From Rhizobium leguminosarum (lineage in GTDB: Bacteria; Pseudomonadota; Alphaproteobacteria; Rhizobiales; Rhizobiaceae): DNA of 64,000 nucleotides. Each line of letters starts with the position of its first letter. Within the stretch, counting starts at the first letter, position 1. The DNA is taken from assembly GCF_001679785.1 (NCBI RefSeq), contig NZ_CP016290.1, positions 310,001 to 374,000 of the forward strand, written 5' to 3'. A program made the translations under genes and the position numbers. The notes under the pieces were generated by a model that was given only the letters and a program-made list of their open reading frames with translations, was not told the origin of the DNA and did not search any database. Positions 29,409-38,761 of this stretch are shown in pieces.

Positions 29409-29551
29409 GGTCGGACCCCTTGACCATGCGCGGATTCTCAAAATGTGGCATAATTATCTCCTGACGTGTTTATATATGCATTTTGCTTGTAAACCGTCAT
29501 GACGCTATATGATCGTTATCCAGACTCGTCAACAGTTAATAAGCTGCCGCG
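29409..29551 (+). repeat. 143-bp non-coding direct repeat, copy 2
   Basis: Partner of 15709-15851 (shared GTCGGACCCCTTGACCATGC and GTCAACAG-T/C-AATAAGCTGCCGCGC, with substitutions between). It ends where the addA-bearing segment begins, as copy 1 ends where an IS6 remnant begins. The 320 bases from 29088 to 29408 hold no recognisable gene. Confidence 0.7.
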
Positions 29552-29619
29552 CCAACAAACTTACCGGCTCCATCGGAAGGCCGTGCCTCATTGAATTTTC
29601 TCTTAGTGAAGGCGCAGCG

Positions 29620-30254
29620 AGACAATTTCCTCAGCGATCCGCTCCGCGGTCCGGCGTGGGCACGATCATCGATGAAGACGAGGGCGGTTTGCTGGTCGTT
29701 TCGCCGCTGTTTGGCGAGAAGGAGCGCGGCGATCGTTCACTGGAGAAGGGCAGGTTGATCCATCGCATGCTGCAGGCGCTTCCCGAAATTCCACTCGGCG
29801 AACGGCCTGATGCGGCGAGCCGCTATGCCGAACGGGCGGCTCGGTTGTGGCCGGAAGCCGAGCGGCGCAAGCTTGTCGATTCGGTTCTGAAACTATTGGC
29901 GAAAAGGGTCTGCAGGCTGTCCTCGGTGCGCAGGCCCAGCCCGAGGTCTCGATCATGGGAACATTGACGCTCGAAGACAGGCGCTATGCCGTCTCCGGCC
30001 GTATCGACCGGCTTGCCATCCTTGCCGATCGCGTCGTCATTCTTGACTACAAGACCAATCGGGTGCCGCCGGCATCGGAGGAGGCTATCCCCTTCGCGCA
30101 CCGGGCGCAGCTGGCGATCTATCGCGAGATCCTGGCGCCGCTCTATCCGGGTAAGCGTATTGATTGCATGCTTGTCTACACCGAGAACGCCTCGCTCTTC
30201 ACGCTCAGCGAAAAGGCGCTCGGTTTAGCGCTTGCAGCGGTCAAGACAAAGTGA
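29620..30254 (+). pseudogene. addA: AddA (double-strand break helicase-nuclease) 3' fragment
   Basis: Two frames join near 29895: IIDEDEGGLLVVSPLFGEKE ... GRLIHRMLQALPEIP, then GEKGLQAVLGAQAQPEV and SGRIDRLAILADRVVILDYK, with the stop at 30252. The RecB-like nuclease motifs (GRIDRL, DYKTN) are those of the AddA C-terminus. Only about the last 200 residues are present, with one frameshift, followed directly by trxA sequence. This is the chromosomal addA-trxA order seen in Rhizobiaceae. Confidence 0.82.
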
Positions 30255-30285
30255 ATACCGGACATTGAAAATTCGGCACCGCACC

Positions 30286-30498
30286 ATTGCTCCGAGCCTC
30301 GAGGAAATCGCCGTCGAGATGGAAGGCAAGGTCAAGGTGGCCAAGCTGAATATCGATGAGAACCCGGAACTCGCTGCACAGTTCGGCGTGCTCTCCATTC
30401 CGACGCTTGCGATCTTCAAGGGCGGCGAAGTTGCCGATATCTCGGTTGGCGTAAAGCCGAAGACGGCCCTTTCGAACTGGATTTCGAACGCTGCCTGA
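30286..30498 (+). pseudogene. trxA: trxA, 5'-truncated copy
   Basis: Identical in frame to the C-terminal about 70 residues of the trxA at 15253-15573, starting at [12 protein letters not shown]. The first about 35 codons including CGPC are deleted. The short GCACCGCACCAT just before the join also lies upstream of the complete copy. The deletion therefore removed the stretch between an upstream ACCAT and the ATGATTGC inside the gene. Confidence 0.88.
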
Positions 30499-30526
30499 TT
30501 GATATGGCTCAATTTGTATCACAATG

Positions 30527-30555
30527 AAAAAAGCCCGGTTCGACCGGGCTTTTTT
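30527..30555 (+). terminator. Rho-independent terminator after truncated trxA (copy B)
   Basis: Same hairpin as 15196-15224 in mirror orientation, AGCCCGGT/ACCGGGCT with flanking A and T runs, about 30 bp after the stop. Confidence 0.85.
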
Positions 30556-30713
30556 CATTTTGCAGCCTTCATTTCGGGGGCGTACCGTTGTCGGCAAGGA
30601 CATCGCCGACGAGGGTAACCGCCCGATTGGCACCGCCTGCCGCCTAGCGCCCTGATGGCCTAAGAGACGTGTTTAACGACGTCGTTAGCGACGTGTCTTA
30701 GGCGAGGATTGCG

Positions 30714-31106
30714 ATGCGCGTTGAAATTCTTGGGCAGGAACGTCGACGGCGGTGGCGCGAAGAAGACAAGCTTGCGATTGTCATGTCGGTTGGGGTTGCT
30801 GGAGCCACGATCACAGAGGTTGCTCATCGTCACGATTTAACGCGGCAGCAGATATACGCCTGGCGTAGCGAGCTCAAGAAGAAGGGGCTTTTGTCGGCAT
30901 CTGCGAATGCATTGTTCATTCCAGTCGATATGAATGCCGTGCAGACCGATGTCCCTGAACTCAGGGAGAGCTGCTGCGGGATGATCGAGCTACGATTGAG
31001 CTGCGGCCGCACACTTCGCTTCGAGAGTTCGGTGGCGCCCGGCACCCTGACGCAGATTATCCGGCAGTGGAAGCAGCATGATTGGGCCTGGGACCGGCGT
31101 TCGGGT
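30714..31106 (+). pseudogene. IS66-family TnpA, 3'-truncated, copy B
   Basis: Same sequence as 14645-15037, beginning MRVEILGQERRRRWREEDKL and recognisable to LTQIIRQWKQ, then reading into the IS6 end. No tnpB or tnpC. Confidence 0.85.
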
Positions 31107-31321
31107 GTAACGCCGCGCTCGGCCATAATCTCTTCCAGATCACGATAGGAGACCGCATATCTCACGTAGAAAAATACCGCGTATAAAATCACGTCTTTCG
31201 GGTAATGACTGCCTTTGAAATCGACCATGATCGGGAAACTCAATCTGCCTGCTCATCTCCAACCCGGATCTACGCCTACCATACTGGTTGCAAACCCGGT
31301 GAAAAGTTTTGCGACAGAACC
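31107..31321 (-). mobile_element. IS6-family left-end fragment (mirror copy)
   Basis: Mirror of 14430-14644, ending with the terminal repeat AAAAGTTTTGCGACAGAACC at 31321. Confidence 0.85.
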
Positions 31322-31695
31322 ATATTGAATACCCTGCTTGGTGAGCATTTTTTGAAGCAAATAAGAGAAGCGCATTCCTGTTCCTCATCTTGTAAGCCCG
31401 GCGGCGCCCTGCGCCTCTGACCGGACCTTGGTCACGTTTTCAATACTTTTGCTCTCGGGAACGTAGATAGCGAACTAATAAGAACATCAACAGTTTGAAA
31501 ACACAAGTACATCAAGAGCGGTTATATTTTATATTTAGCTGTGCGAGATAAAATTAAATATATTTCCCTAAATGCAAAAAAACTTACTGTATGAAAACCA
31601 ACGCCGACCGGGGGCATGCTTGAGCTCGACCACGAGAGCGGCGCAGAACATTCTTTCATTATGCGGGCTATTACAGTCAGGGGGATGGCATTCTC
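31322..31695. other. AT-rich intergenic region before acyl-CoA synthetase
   Basis: No gene seen. 31440-31580 is markedly AT-richer than its surroundings and could carry the promoter of the gene starting at 31696; no clear -24/-12 or nod-box pattern was found. Confidence 0.35.
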
Positions 31696-33362
31696 ATGTC
31701 GGAAACGCGACCGAACTACTCTGTCCTGTCGCCGATTGGCTTTCTCACGCGTTCGGCGAACCTCTATTCTGAGCGGACGGCTATCGTTTACGGTAGCCTT
31801 CGCCGATCATGGAGCGAACTCCATCGCCGCTGTTGCCGATTGGCAGCAGCCCTGATCGAGCTGCAAGTGCGCAGGGGAGACGTTGTCTCCATTTTATCCC
31901 CGAACACGCCCGCCATGATCGAAGCACATTTTGCAGTCCCGATGATTGCCGCCATTTTGAATGCCGTGAACACACGACTTGATCCTGCTTCAATGGCTTA
32001 CATCCTGAGCCATAGCGAGAGCCGGATATTCCTTGTCGATCAGGACTACTTGGAGGTTGCTAGCGAGGCGCTGCGGCTGTTGCCGGCGTCCGATCGCCCT
32101 TTCGTCATTTGGATCAGCGACGACCAATCGCCCGGCCGTTGCCCGCAAGGCGAGGTCGAGTACGAGCAACTATTTGTTGCGGCGTCAGCAGTCCCGGTCC
32201 TGCCGCTCATATCAGATGAGCAAGACCCGATAGCGTTGAACTATACGTCCGGCACCACCGGCAGGCCGAAAGGTGTTCTCTATCATCACCGGGGAGCCTA
32301 TCTGAACGCGATCGACAATATTCTGACATGGTCAATCCCCAAGGCTGCAGTTTTCCTTTGGACCTTGCCGATGTTTCATTGCAACGGCTGGTGCTTCCCC
32401 TGGAGCATAACGGCGGTTGGCGGAACCCATGTCTGCCTTCGCTCTGTAAGCGCGCAGTCCATTCTCGCTGAGCTGAAATCGCACCCAATAACACACCTCT
32501 GCGGCGCGCCGGTCGTGATGGGCATGATTGTCGAGGCACAGATGGAGCGGCTTGAACGTCCTGTCGCATTCGCAACCGCCGGTTCGCCGCCCCCTGTCCC
32601 GATCCTGAGGGAAATGAGCGGCTTGGATTCGAAGTGACGCAATTTTACGGGTTGACCGAGACATACGGTCCGATTGTCTCGTGTGAGCCCGGTTCCACCT
32701 GGGGCGATCTGTCCCCTGATGAAAGGGCAGGCTTCATGGCTCGTCAGGGCGTTCGTCGTCTGTTGCAGCAAGACGTTATCGTTGCCGACCCGCAAACGCT
32801 CGAGTTGGTCGCGAAGGACCGTAAGCAGCTTGGCGAGTTCCTGCTACGCGGGAATGCCCTCATGACCGGTTACTTGAAAGACGATGCGGCGACGACAGAA
32901 GCATTCAGGGGAGGGTGGTTTCACACGGGAGACTTGGCTGTCTGGGATGCCGACGAGGTCATTGAGATCAAAGACCGATCCAAAGACACCATCATTTCCG
33001 GCGGTGAAAATATTTCGAGCATCGAAATCGAACGCGCGCGCTATCAGCATCCATCGGTCCTGGAAGTGGCCGTCGTTGGCCAGCGGCATGAGAAATGGGG
33101 GGAAACACCCTGTGCCTTCGTGCGGGTTAAACGTGGTGACGCGATTTCCGAAGACGAGCTCCTTTCCTTTTGTCGGTCAAAGCTCGCTCGTTACAAGGTA
33201 CCCCGTCGGGTGGTGTTTGGCGAACTGCCGAAGACTTCGACTGGAAAGATCAAAAAATCTGAATTGAGAGAAAGGGCAAACGACATGCTACGCGAACCGG
33301 GCTCTGCCCAAACACCGCAGGCGGGCCTTCAGGCGCCGGGCAAACGCACGATACCCAAGTAA
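31696..33362 (+). pseudogene. AMP-binding acyl-CoA synthetase, single frameshift
   Basis: The N-terminal part (313 aa) includes the P-loop ALNYTSGTTGRPKGVLYHHR. Near 32622 the frame must shift so that SGL continues as GFEVTQFYGLTETYGP. The second part has GWFHTGDLAVWD, IKDRSKDTIISGGENISSIE and the C-terminal Lys motif PKTSTGKIKKSEL. About 555 residues in total, the usual size for medium/long-chain fatty acid:CoA ligases. One base restores it, so either a recent mutation or a sequencing error. Confidence 0.85.
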
Positions 33363-33407
33363 AGGGACAGGCCCTCCGGCGTTACAGCCCAACCGGCCAA
33401 TTTTGAC

Positions 33408-33809
33408 ATGAGGAAAGGCTCTTCCGATGAACGATTTAGTGCGTTGCAGTTTGGTCAAAGTTCTAGGGATCAACAGGTTTATCAACATATCTGGGCTGAT
33501 GGTGACGATCGGCCGCCATCACCTCTGTTCGTGGAGATGATTGAACTGGCAATGAAGCACGCGCCGGATCTGGCTGTTGCCGACCTTGGCAGTGGCGCCG
33601 GACGCCACGCCAAATGGGCCGCCCAAAAAAGCTGCTGCGTTGACGCTATTGAATATGATGAAACCGCCCTTGCAAGGCAGGCTGCCTATGCCGAGCGTTG
33701 TGGAACGTCACCAAAGCCAATGTGAGAGAGTGGCTCCCCGCACGGGCGGCACAGATCTACAATTGTGTGGTGTGTTCGACGCGATGCATCACTTGGCAAG
33801 CACTTTGTC
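33408..33809 (+). pseudogene. SAM-dependent methyltransferase, frameshifted and truncated by IS6
   Basis: MRKGSSDERF, then PPSPLFVEMIELAMKHAPDL and the SAM site VADLGSGAGRHAKWAAQK, with an acidic motif DAIEYDETALARQAA. After a frameshift near 33715 the end FDAMHHLASTL reads in another frame and is cut at 33810 by the IS6 copy. About half of a class I methyltransferase remains. Confidence 0.78.
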
Positions 33810-34615
33810 GGCATCGTCAACTTAACGGAATGTGGAATTCGATGTGCGATGAAGGTTGATGACAGACCGTGATCCACTCTATCGTCGACATCGCTTTCCC
33901 GCTGAAGTTATTGCCCACGCCGTGTGGCTCTATTTCCGTTTCCCTCTGAGCCTGCGAATGGTCGAGGACTTGCTGGCTGCCCGTGGGATCATTGTCGCGC
34001 ACCAGACCGTCCGGCTGTGGGCGGAGAAATTCGGCCGCACCTTTGCCAACGAGATCCGTCGTCGATCATCCGGTCGGCTTGGGGACAAGTGGCATCTCGA
34101 TGAAGCCGTTGTTTCAATCCGCGGCAAGAAGCATTGGCTGTGGCGCGCAGTTGATCAGGACGGTTTCGTCTTGGAGGTTCTCGTACAAAGCCGCCGAAAT
34201 GCAAAGGCCGCCAAGCGCCTGATGCGCAAGCTCTTGAAGGGTCAGGGACCGTCGCCGCGTGCGATGATCACCGACAAGCTTCAGTCCTACGGCGCAGCAA
34301 AGCGAGAGATCATGCCAAGTGTAGAGGATCGCTCCCACAAAGGGTTGAATAATCGGGCGGAGAATTCTCACCAACCAGTCCGGCGGCGAGAGCGGATCAT
34401 GAAGCGCTTCAAGTCACAGCGACATCTACAACGCTTCGTCTCCATCCATGATCCGATCCCAACCTATTTCAAATCCCGCGCCACGACATCTCCTCCGGCC
34501 ACCATCGCGAACTGCGCACGGCGCCGATGAGCCTGTGGGCGAAAATTGCCGAGCATGAGAGATATCTGCGGATGGCGTCTTTCGCTGGCCTTTCATCCGT
34601 TAAGTTTACGACGCC
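33810..34615 (+). mobile_element. IS6-family element, copy 2 (complete ends)
   Basis: 806 bp, nearly identical to 8107-8913 and in the same orientation. Differences seen: one base lost near 34549 and GACGCC instead of GATGCC at the right tip. Flanks ACTTTGTC / GCTTTAGG are not duplicated. Together with copy 1 it brackets 26.5 kb. Confidence 0.92.
33859..34530 (+). pseudogene. IS6-family transposase, C-terminal frameshift (copy 2)
   Basis: Same protein as at 8156-8827 with an intact DDE triad (HLDEAVV, TDKLQSY, NRAENSH) and the same single-base loss (GATCCCAAC) that shifts the C-terminus after FVSIHDPI. Confidence 0.85.
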
Positions 34616-34648
34616 GCTTTAGGTTCGAAAGCCACCTATAAGAACTAC

Positions 34649-35599
34649 CTACCTGTTTAGTCCCGGCATTTGATGGATAGGATCGATGATGAATCGATCT
34701 GGCTCGGAAGTCCACCTTTTGCAGATGAACTCGTAGGGGGTGAGGCCCTTTAGTGTCTTGAGCCTGCGCCCAAAATTGTAGGCGTCGATGAAGTCGGCGA
34801 GATGCTTTTTCAGTTGTGCGTGATCGTCGTAGTGGAAGCGCTTGACAGTCGCTTCCTTGATCGTCCGGTTCATCCGCTCGACCTGCCCATTGGTCCATGG
34901 GTGCTTAACCTTTGTCAGGCGATGCTCGATCTCGTATTCCTCACAGACTCGGTCGAAGATGTGCTGGAAGGCATTTTGGTCACAGGCCCGGTTGGTGAAC
35001 TGGATGCCATTATCGGTCAGGATAGTATGGATGGTGTAGGGCACCGCCGCGATCAGGTTGCGCAGGAACTGGGCGGCATTCATCTTGCCAGCTTTGGCAT
35101 AGAGCTCAGCGAAGGCGAACTTGGACGTGCGATCAATCGCCACGAAGAGATAGAGCTTGCCCTCAGCCGTCTGCACCTCGGCAATATCGACGTGGAAGTA
35201 GCCGATCGGGTAGCTTTTGAACTTTTTCTTCGGTTCTTTGTCGCCTTTCACTTCCGGCAGGCGTGAAATGCCGTGGCGCTGCAGACACCTGTGCAGGGAC
35301 GAACGTGTCAGATGCGGGATCGTCGGTTGAAGGGCATAGAGGCAGTCATCAAGAGGCAGCAATGTATGCCTGCGAAAGGCGACGATGACGGCTTCTTCTT
35401 CAAGGGAGAGGATTGTCGAATGCGGGTCCTTCGGGCCTGTCGGAAGATCGGCCAATGATGTCCGTCTCTTCCATTTGGCTATTGTCTTCTGATTGACCCC
35501 ATACCGCTTTGAAAGCGCTCTCAGGCTCTCTTCACTATTTTGTATTGCTCGACGGATTGCCTCTGTCGTTGTGGCGCTCCCGTGTAGAACCTGGCCCAT
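34649..35599 (-). CDS. IS481-family transposase
   Basis: 316 residues from MGQVLHGSATTTEAIRRAIQ. Two HTH regions (LRALSKRYGVNQKTIAKWK; LTRSSLHRCLQRHGISRLP). Integrase core with YFHVDIAEVQT (D), TILTDNGIQFT (D) and HPWTNGQVERMNRTIKE (E). The last codon and stop (AGG TAG) are supplied by DNA at and beyond the element end. Intact. Confidence 0.92.
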   Translation of the reverse strand: MGQVLHGSATTTEAIRRAIQNSEESLRALSKRYGVNQKTIAKWKRRTSLADLPTGPKDPHSTILSLEEEAVIVAFRRHTLLPLDDCLYALQPTIPHLTRSSLHRCLQRHGISRLPEVKGDKEPKKKFKSYPIGYFHVDIAEVQTAEGKLYLFVAIDRTSKFAFAELYAKAGKMNAAQFLRNLIAAVPYTIHTILTDNGIQFTNRACDQNAFQHIFDRVCEEYEIEHRLTKVKHPWTNGQVERMNRTIKEATVKRFHYDDHAQLKKHLADFIDAYNFGRRLKTLKGLTPYEFICKRWTSEPDRFIIDPIHQMPGLNR

Positions 35600-35655
35600 A
35601 GTGCCTCCCTCCATTCTAAGGAAAATAATGCACCATCAAATGCCGGGACTAAACA
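34654..35655 (-). mobile_element. Complete IS481-family element
   Basis: 1,002 bp with perfect terminal repeats of at least 19 bp (TGTTTAGTCCCGGCATTTG / complement), flanked on both sides by the 6-bp duplication CCTACC (34648-34653 and 35656-35661). A clean insertion. Confidence 0.92.
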
Positions 35656-36401
35656 CCTACCGTCTGCCAGATGCTTTCAAAGGCAGCCCATCTTGGCGCC
35701 ACTTAAGACGCTTCCTGAGGATCGTATCGCGGATGTCATTAGATGACGAAATTCAGCAATTCAGAAAGAAGCAGACTGGCAGCACCGCGTAGAGCCGCCA
35801 GGCATTCGCCATCTCCGAAGGCAAGGACAATTTCATCACCCGGGCGATGGAATACCAAAACCCGAAAGCTTTCCTGGATTAAATGAAGTATGGAGTTTCC
35901 CCCTCGTACGATGTCGCCGTGAATAACGATAAAATTGGGCGCCATGAACTGCTGGAGGTTCGCCAGGCCGACCGAAATATTGAACGCGTAGTCGCGAAGT
36001 AATTCTCTTGCGCCTGGGATATCGTCGTTGGCCAGAGTCAATAATCGGCTCACATCTAGGGAGTGAGGTTGTGGCAACCGCCTGACCTTGGCCTCGTCCG
36101 TTAACCACTTCGAGCTGGCGATTGTTTCCCAGCATCCGCGTCGGCCGCACTGGCATATCCGACCTCTGATGTCTACGGTCGTATGACCGATTTCCCCGCC
36201 TGCACCTGCGGGTCCCCGATAGAGATGCCCATCAAGGTAAAGCGCTCCACCCAAAGTCTCGCCGATATGGACGGAGGCGAAGTTTCTCCGACCGCGGCCT
36301 TGTCCAAACCATCGGTCAGAGCTGGCTCGGGAAATCTGAACAGCCAGGATAAGTGGAATTTCTGCCTGACTTCGGCTTAGATGCCGGGAACAGGAGATAC
36401 C

Positions 36402-36713
36402 ATGACGAGACGACCGCGCCGGAACCATAGCCCGGCTTTCAAGGCAAAGGTGGCGCTCGCCGCGATCAGGGGCGAACAGACGCTGGTGGAACTGTCCCAG
36501 CAGTTCGACGTGCACGCCAATCAGATCAAGCAGTGGAAAGACCAGCTCCTTGAGGGGGCGACGGGCGTTTTCGGCGATGAAGCCAAGGCGGAGCCGGCGG
36601 GTCCAACCGTCGATGTCAAAACGCTGCACGCCAAGATCGGCGAACTGACGCTGGAGAACGATTTTTTGTCCGGTGCGCTCGGAAAGGCGGGATTGCCGGG
36701 CGGAAAGAAATGA
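36402..36713 (+). CDS. IS3-family OrfA
   Basis: 103 residues: MTRRPRRNHSPAFKAKVALA with HTH LVELSQQFDVHANQIKQWKD and a leucine-zipper-like tail (KTLHAKIGELTLENDFLSGA). It overlaps orfB by 4 nt. Confidence 0.9.
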   Translation: MTRRPRRNHSPAFKAKVALAAIRGEQTLVELSQQFDVHANQIKQWKDQLLEGATGVFGDEAKAEPAGPTVDVKTLHAKIGELTLENDFLSGALGKAGLPGGKK

Positions 36714-37540
36714 TCGACCGCGAGCACAAACTGTCGGTCGTGCGCCAGGCGAAGCTTCTCGGCTTCAGCCGTGGCAGCGTCTATTATTCTCCACGTCCCG
36801 TGTCGGACGTCGATCTGGCTTTGATGCGCCGGATCGACGAACTGCATCTCGATTACCCGTTTGCCGGAAGCCGGATGTTGCAAGGGCTTTTGAAGGCAGA
36901 AGGGCTGCAAACCGGACGGCTGCACGTCGCCACCCTGATGAAGAAGATGGGCATCGAGGCGATTTACCGTCGCCCGAACACCTCGAAACCGGCACCAGGA
37001 CACAAGGTCTATCCCTATCTCCTTCGCAAGCTGGCGGTCACCAGACCCAATCAGGTCTGGGCGATGGACCTGACCTACATTCCGATGGCACGGGGCTTCG
37101 TCTATCTCTGCGCTGTCGTGGACTGGTTCAGCCGGAAGGTCCTATCGTGGCGGCTGTCGATCACGATGGAAGCAGCCTTCTGCATAGAAGCGGTCGAAGA
37201 AGCGCTTGCCCGCTATGGCAAGCCCGACATCTTCAACACCGATCAGGGGTCGCAGTTCACCTCCGTCGACTTCACCGCCGTTCTGAAGAACGCCGACATC
37301 GCCATCTCCATGGATGGCAAAGGCGCGTGGCGAGACAATGTCTTCGTCGAACGGCTCTGGCGGTCGATCAAATACGAGGAGATCTATCTCCACGCCTACA
37401 AGAGCGTTTCCGAGGCCCGCGCTGCCATCGGCCGATATCTGAGCTTTTACAACACCCGACGCCCACATTCATCCCTTGACCGGCAGACGCCGGATCGGGC
37501 TTACTTCAATGCGCTGACGCCGATGATGGTGGCAGCATAA
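36710..37540 (+). CDS. IS3-family OrfB transposase
   Basis: 276 residues: HTH-21-like start (SVVRQAKLLGFSRGSVYY), then DDE core WAMDLTYIPMARGF (D), IFNTDQGSQFTS (D), WRDNVFVERLWRSIKYEE (E) and the typical YNTRRPHSSLDRQTP end. Intact; probably made by frameshifting or coupling from orfA. Confidence 0.92.
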   Translation: MIDREHKLSVVRQAKLLGFSRGSVYYSPRPVSDVDLALMRRIDELHLDYPFAGSRMLQGLLKAEGLQTGRLHVATLMKKMGIEAIYRRPNTSKPAPGHKVYPYLLRKLAVTRPNQVWAMDLTYIPMARGFVYLCAVVDWFSRKVLSWRLSITMEAAFCIEAVEEALARYGKPDIFNTDQGSQFTSVDFTAVLKNADIAISMDGKGAWRDNVFVERLWRSIKYEEIYLHAYKSVSEARAAIGRYLSFYNTRRPHSSLDRQTPDRAYFNALTPMMVAA

Positions 37541-38339
37541 TCGAGGCGGAAATCCACTTAGCAAAACGCCCGGAACTGTTCAGACAAACCGAGCCAGCTC
37601 TGTCCCCAACCAGCAAAGCTCTGGTATCCTGATCGACACACACGGTAACGCCGAATCTTTTGTGCAACTCGGCTTCGAGCGGTAAGCCGTCCAGGAATGG
37701 CCCGAGACTGACGGTCACGATTGTGCCCGTCTCCGTATTGATCATTCCTGCAACTGCTACACCTATCCCTAAGATCGGTGTGCCAGACGCGATAGTTTCT
37801 TCGACACAGGTGCTTATAATACGGAATGCGTCGGAGGGGTGTGTTAGGTTTTTCGGAAAATCGGCGGCGTGTTGAGCATAGACCTCGCCCTCCAAAGAGA
37901 CCAAACACGCACTCACGCGGTCGTGCAGCAGGAGCACCGCGCATATTGGCCTTGCATCCTTGGAAAACCACAGCTTGGTAGCCGGCTTGCCGCCTGCTTC
38001 GCTGGGAGGTATCACCTCTCCTTCCGCAAGAACACCCTGATCGATCAGGGGCTGCACAATCCCTCCGATAGTCCCTCGAGTCACACCGGTAAGGCGGGCC
38101 AGGTCCGCCCTGCTGGATGGCCCTATGTCGTACAAGGCTTGCAGCAATCGGCCCCGATTCGCAGGGCCCAAGGTTCCCGTTGGAATCAGTTTTTGGGCCG
38201 GTACTATACCCTTAGCGCTCTCATCTTTATGGCGATCGTCAGGACTGCCCTCACTTTCTCCCAGTCGGTGAGCTTCGAGTCTTCTTATCAAAGAGTCCAT
38301 AGAATCCAATCCTGTTGGCCGAATCAATTGCGCCACCAA

Positions 38340-38761
38340 CGGCCAGCACTATCAGAGGGCTAACCGCTTCTTCGCCATCCGGTGAGGCTCGGGTTATGAT
38401 CTGGGGGCCATGTGCTGTTCTTCCAACGCATCTTATGATCGGCACCTGGCGCTTTACGGGAAACTTTGGCCGGTTCCCGTCCCAAGCCTTCATTCAGTGA
38501 TCTTAGTTGTCCGCCCGATCATAAAAGAACTATTGAAATATCCCAAGCGCTCCGTGCAGAAGCTGACCAAGGTGACGCCCAAGCGGCTGCCTGACCATAC
38601 ACAACAGAATCCGATATTATACTTACTTTATCTCTCGCATCGTAAATATACTTTAGCATATAATTTTTTATATACTTAATTTCAGCTATCATAGCTGGGA
38701 AAGCAGTGCTAGCGTTTGTGTGGGCTGATCAGCATTCTAATGAGCATGATTGGAGAACGCG
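38340..38761. promoter_or_regulatory. Divergent intergenic region between ROK and DegT genes
   Basis: 422 bp without a gene. A strongly AT-rich block at 38620-38690 is the likely promoter region of the DegT cluster and the place for a ROK operator; no clear palindrome could be assigned. Confidence 0.45.

Larger units (their letters stand above)
30286..31321. repeat. 1,036-bp inverted repeat, arm B
   Basis: Reverse complement of 14430-15465. It contains the trxA 3' part, its terminator, the IS66 tnpA fragment and the IS6 end in mirrored order. It begins inside trxA at ATTGCTCCGAGCC, where arm A continues into the rest of trxA but this copy does not. Confidence 0.92.
36318..37601 (+). mobile_element. 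Complete IS3-family element inside the ROK gene
   Basis: 1,284 bp. Perfect 13-bp ends AGAGCTGGCTCGG / complement, with a 3-bp GTC duplication on both sides. An inner TGAACAG/CTGTTCA pair is also present. The tips are AG...CT rather than the TG...CA usual for IS3 elements; the boundary is fixed by in-frame restoration of the host gene. Confidence 0.88.
35739..38339 (-). pseudogene. ROK-family transcriptional regulator split by an IS3-family element
   Basis: N-terminal half (38339-37602): winged helix SSRADLARLTGVTRGTIGGI, then the start of the ROK domain (GIGVAVAGMINTETG, VCVDQDTRALLVG). C-terminal half (36317-35739): DRWFGQGRGRRNFASVHIGE, LYRGPAGAGGEIGHTTVD and the zinc signature CQCGRRGCWE. 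Removing 36318-37601 and one GTC restores LLVG-D-RWFGQG in frame. The two halves make an XylR/NagC-type sugar-responsive repressor of about 440 aa. It lies divergent from the DegT gene, which it may have controlled. Confidence 0.9.

Noticed and set aside
29311..29502. 63-codon Arg-rich frame sharing VGPLDHARILKM with 15623-15841
   Set aside because: The shared peptide reflects the 143-bp nucleotide repeat; upstream parts differ and neither has a ribosome site.
31322..31695. nod box or sigma-54 promoter before the acyl-CoA synthetase
   Set aside because: No ATC-N9-GAT series and no GG-N10-GC spacing with a convincing context could be found in the AT-rich stretch.
36341..37584. TGAACAG/CTGTTCA as the true tips of the IS3 element in the ROK gene
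   Set aside because: With those tips the ROK halves do not rejoin; the AGAGCTGGCTCGG ends with GTC duplication restore the frame exactly.
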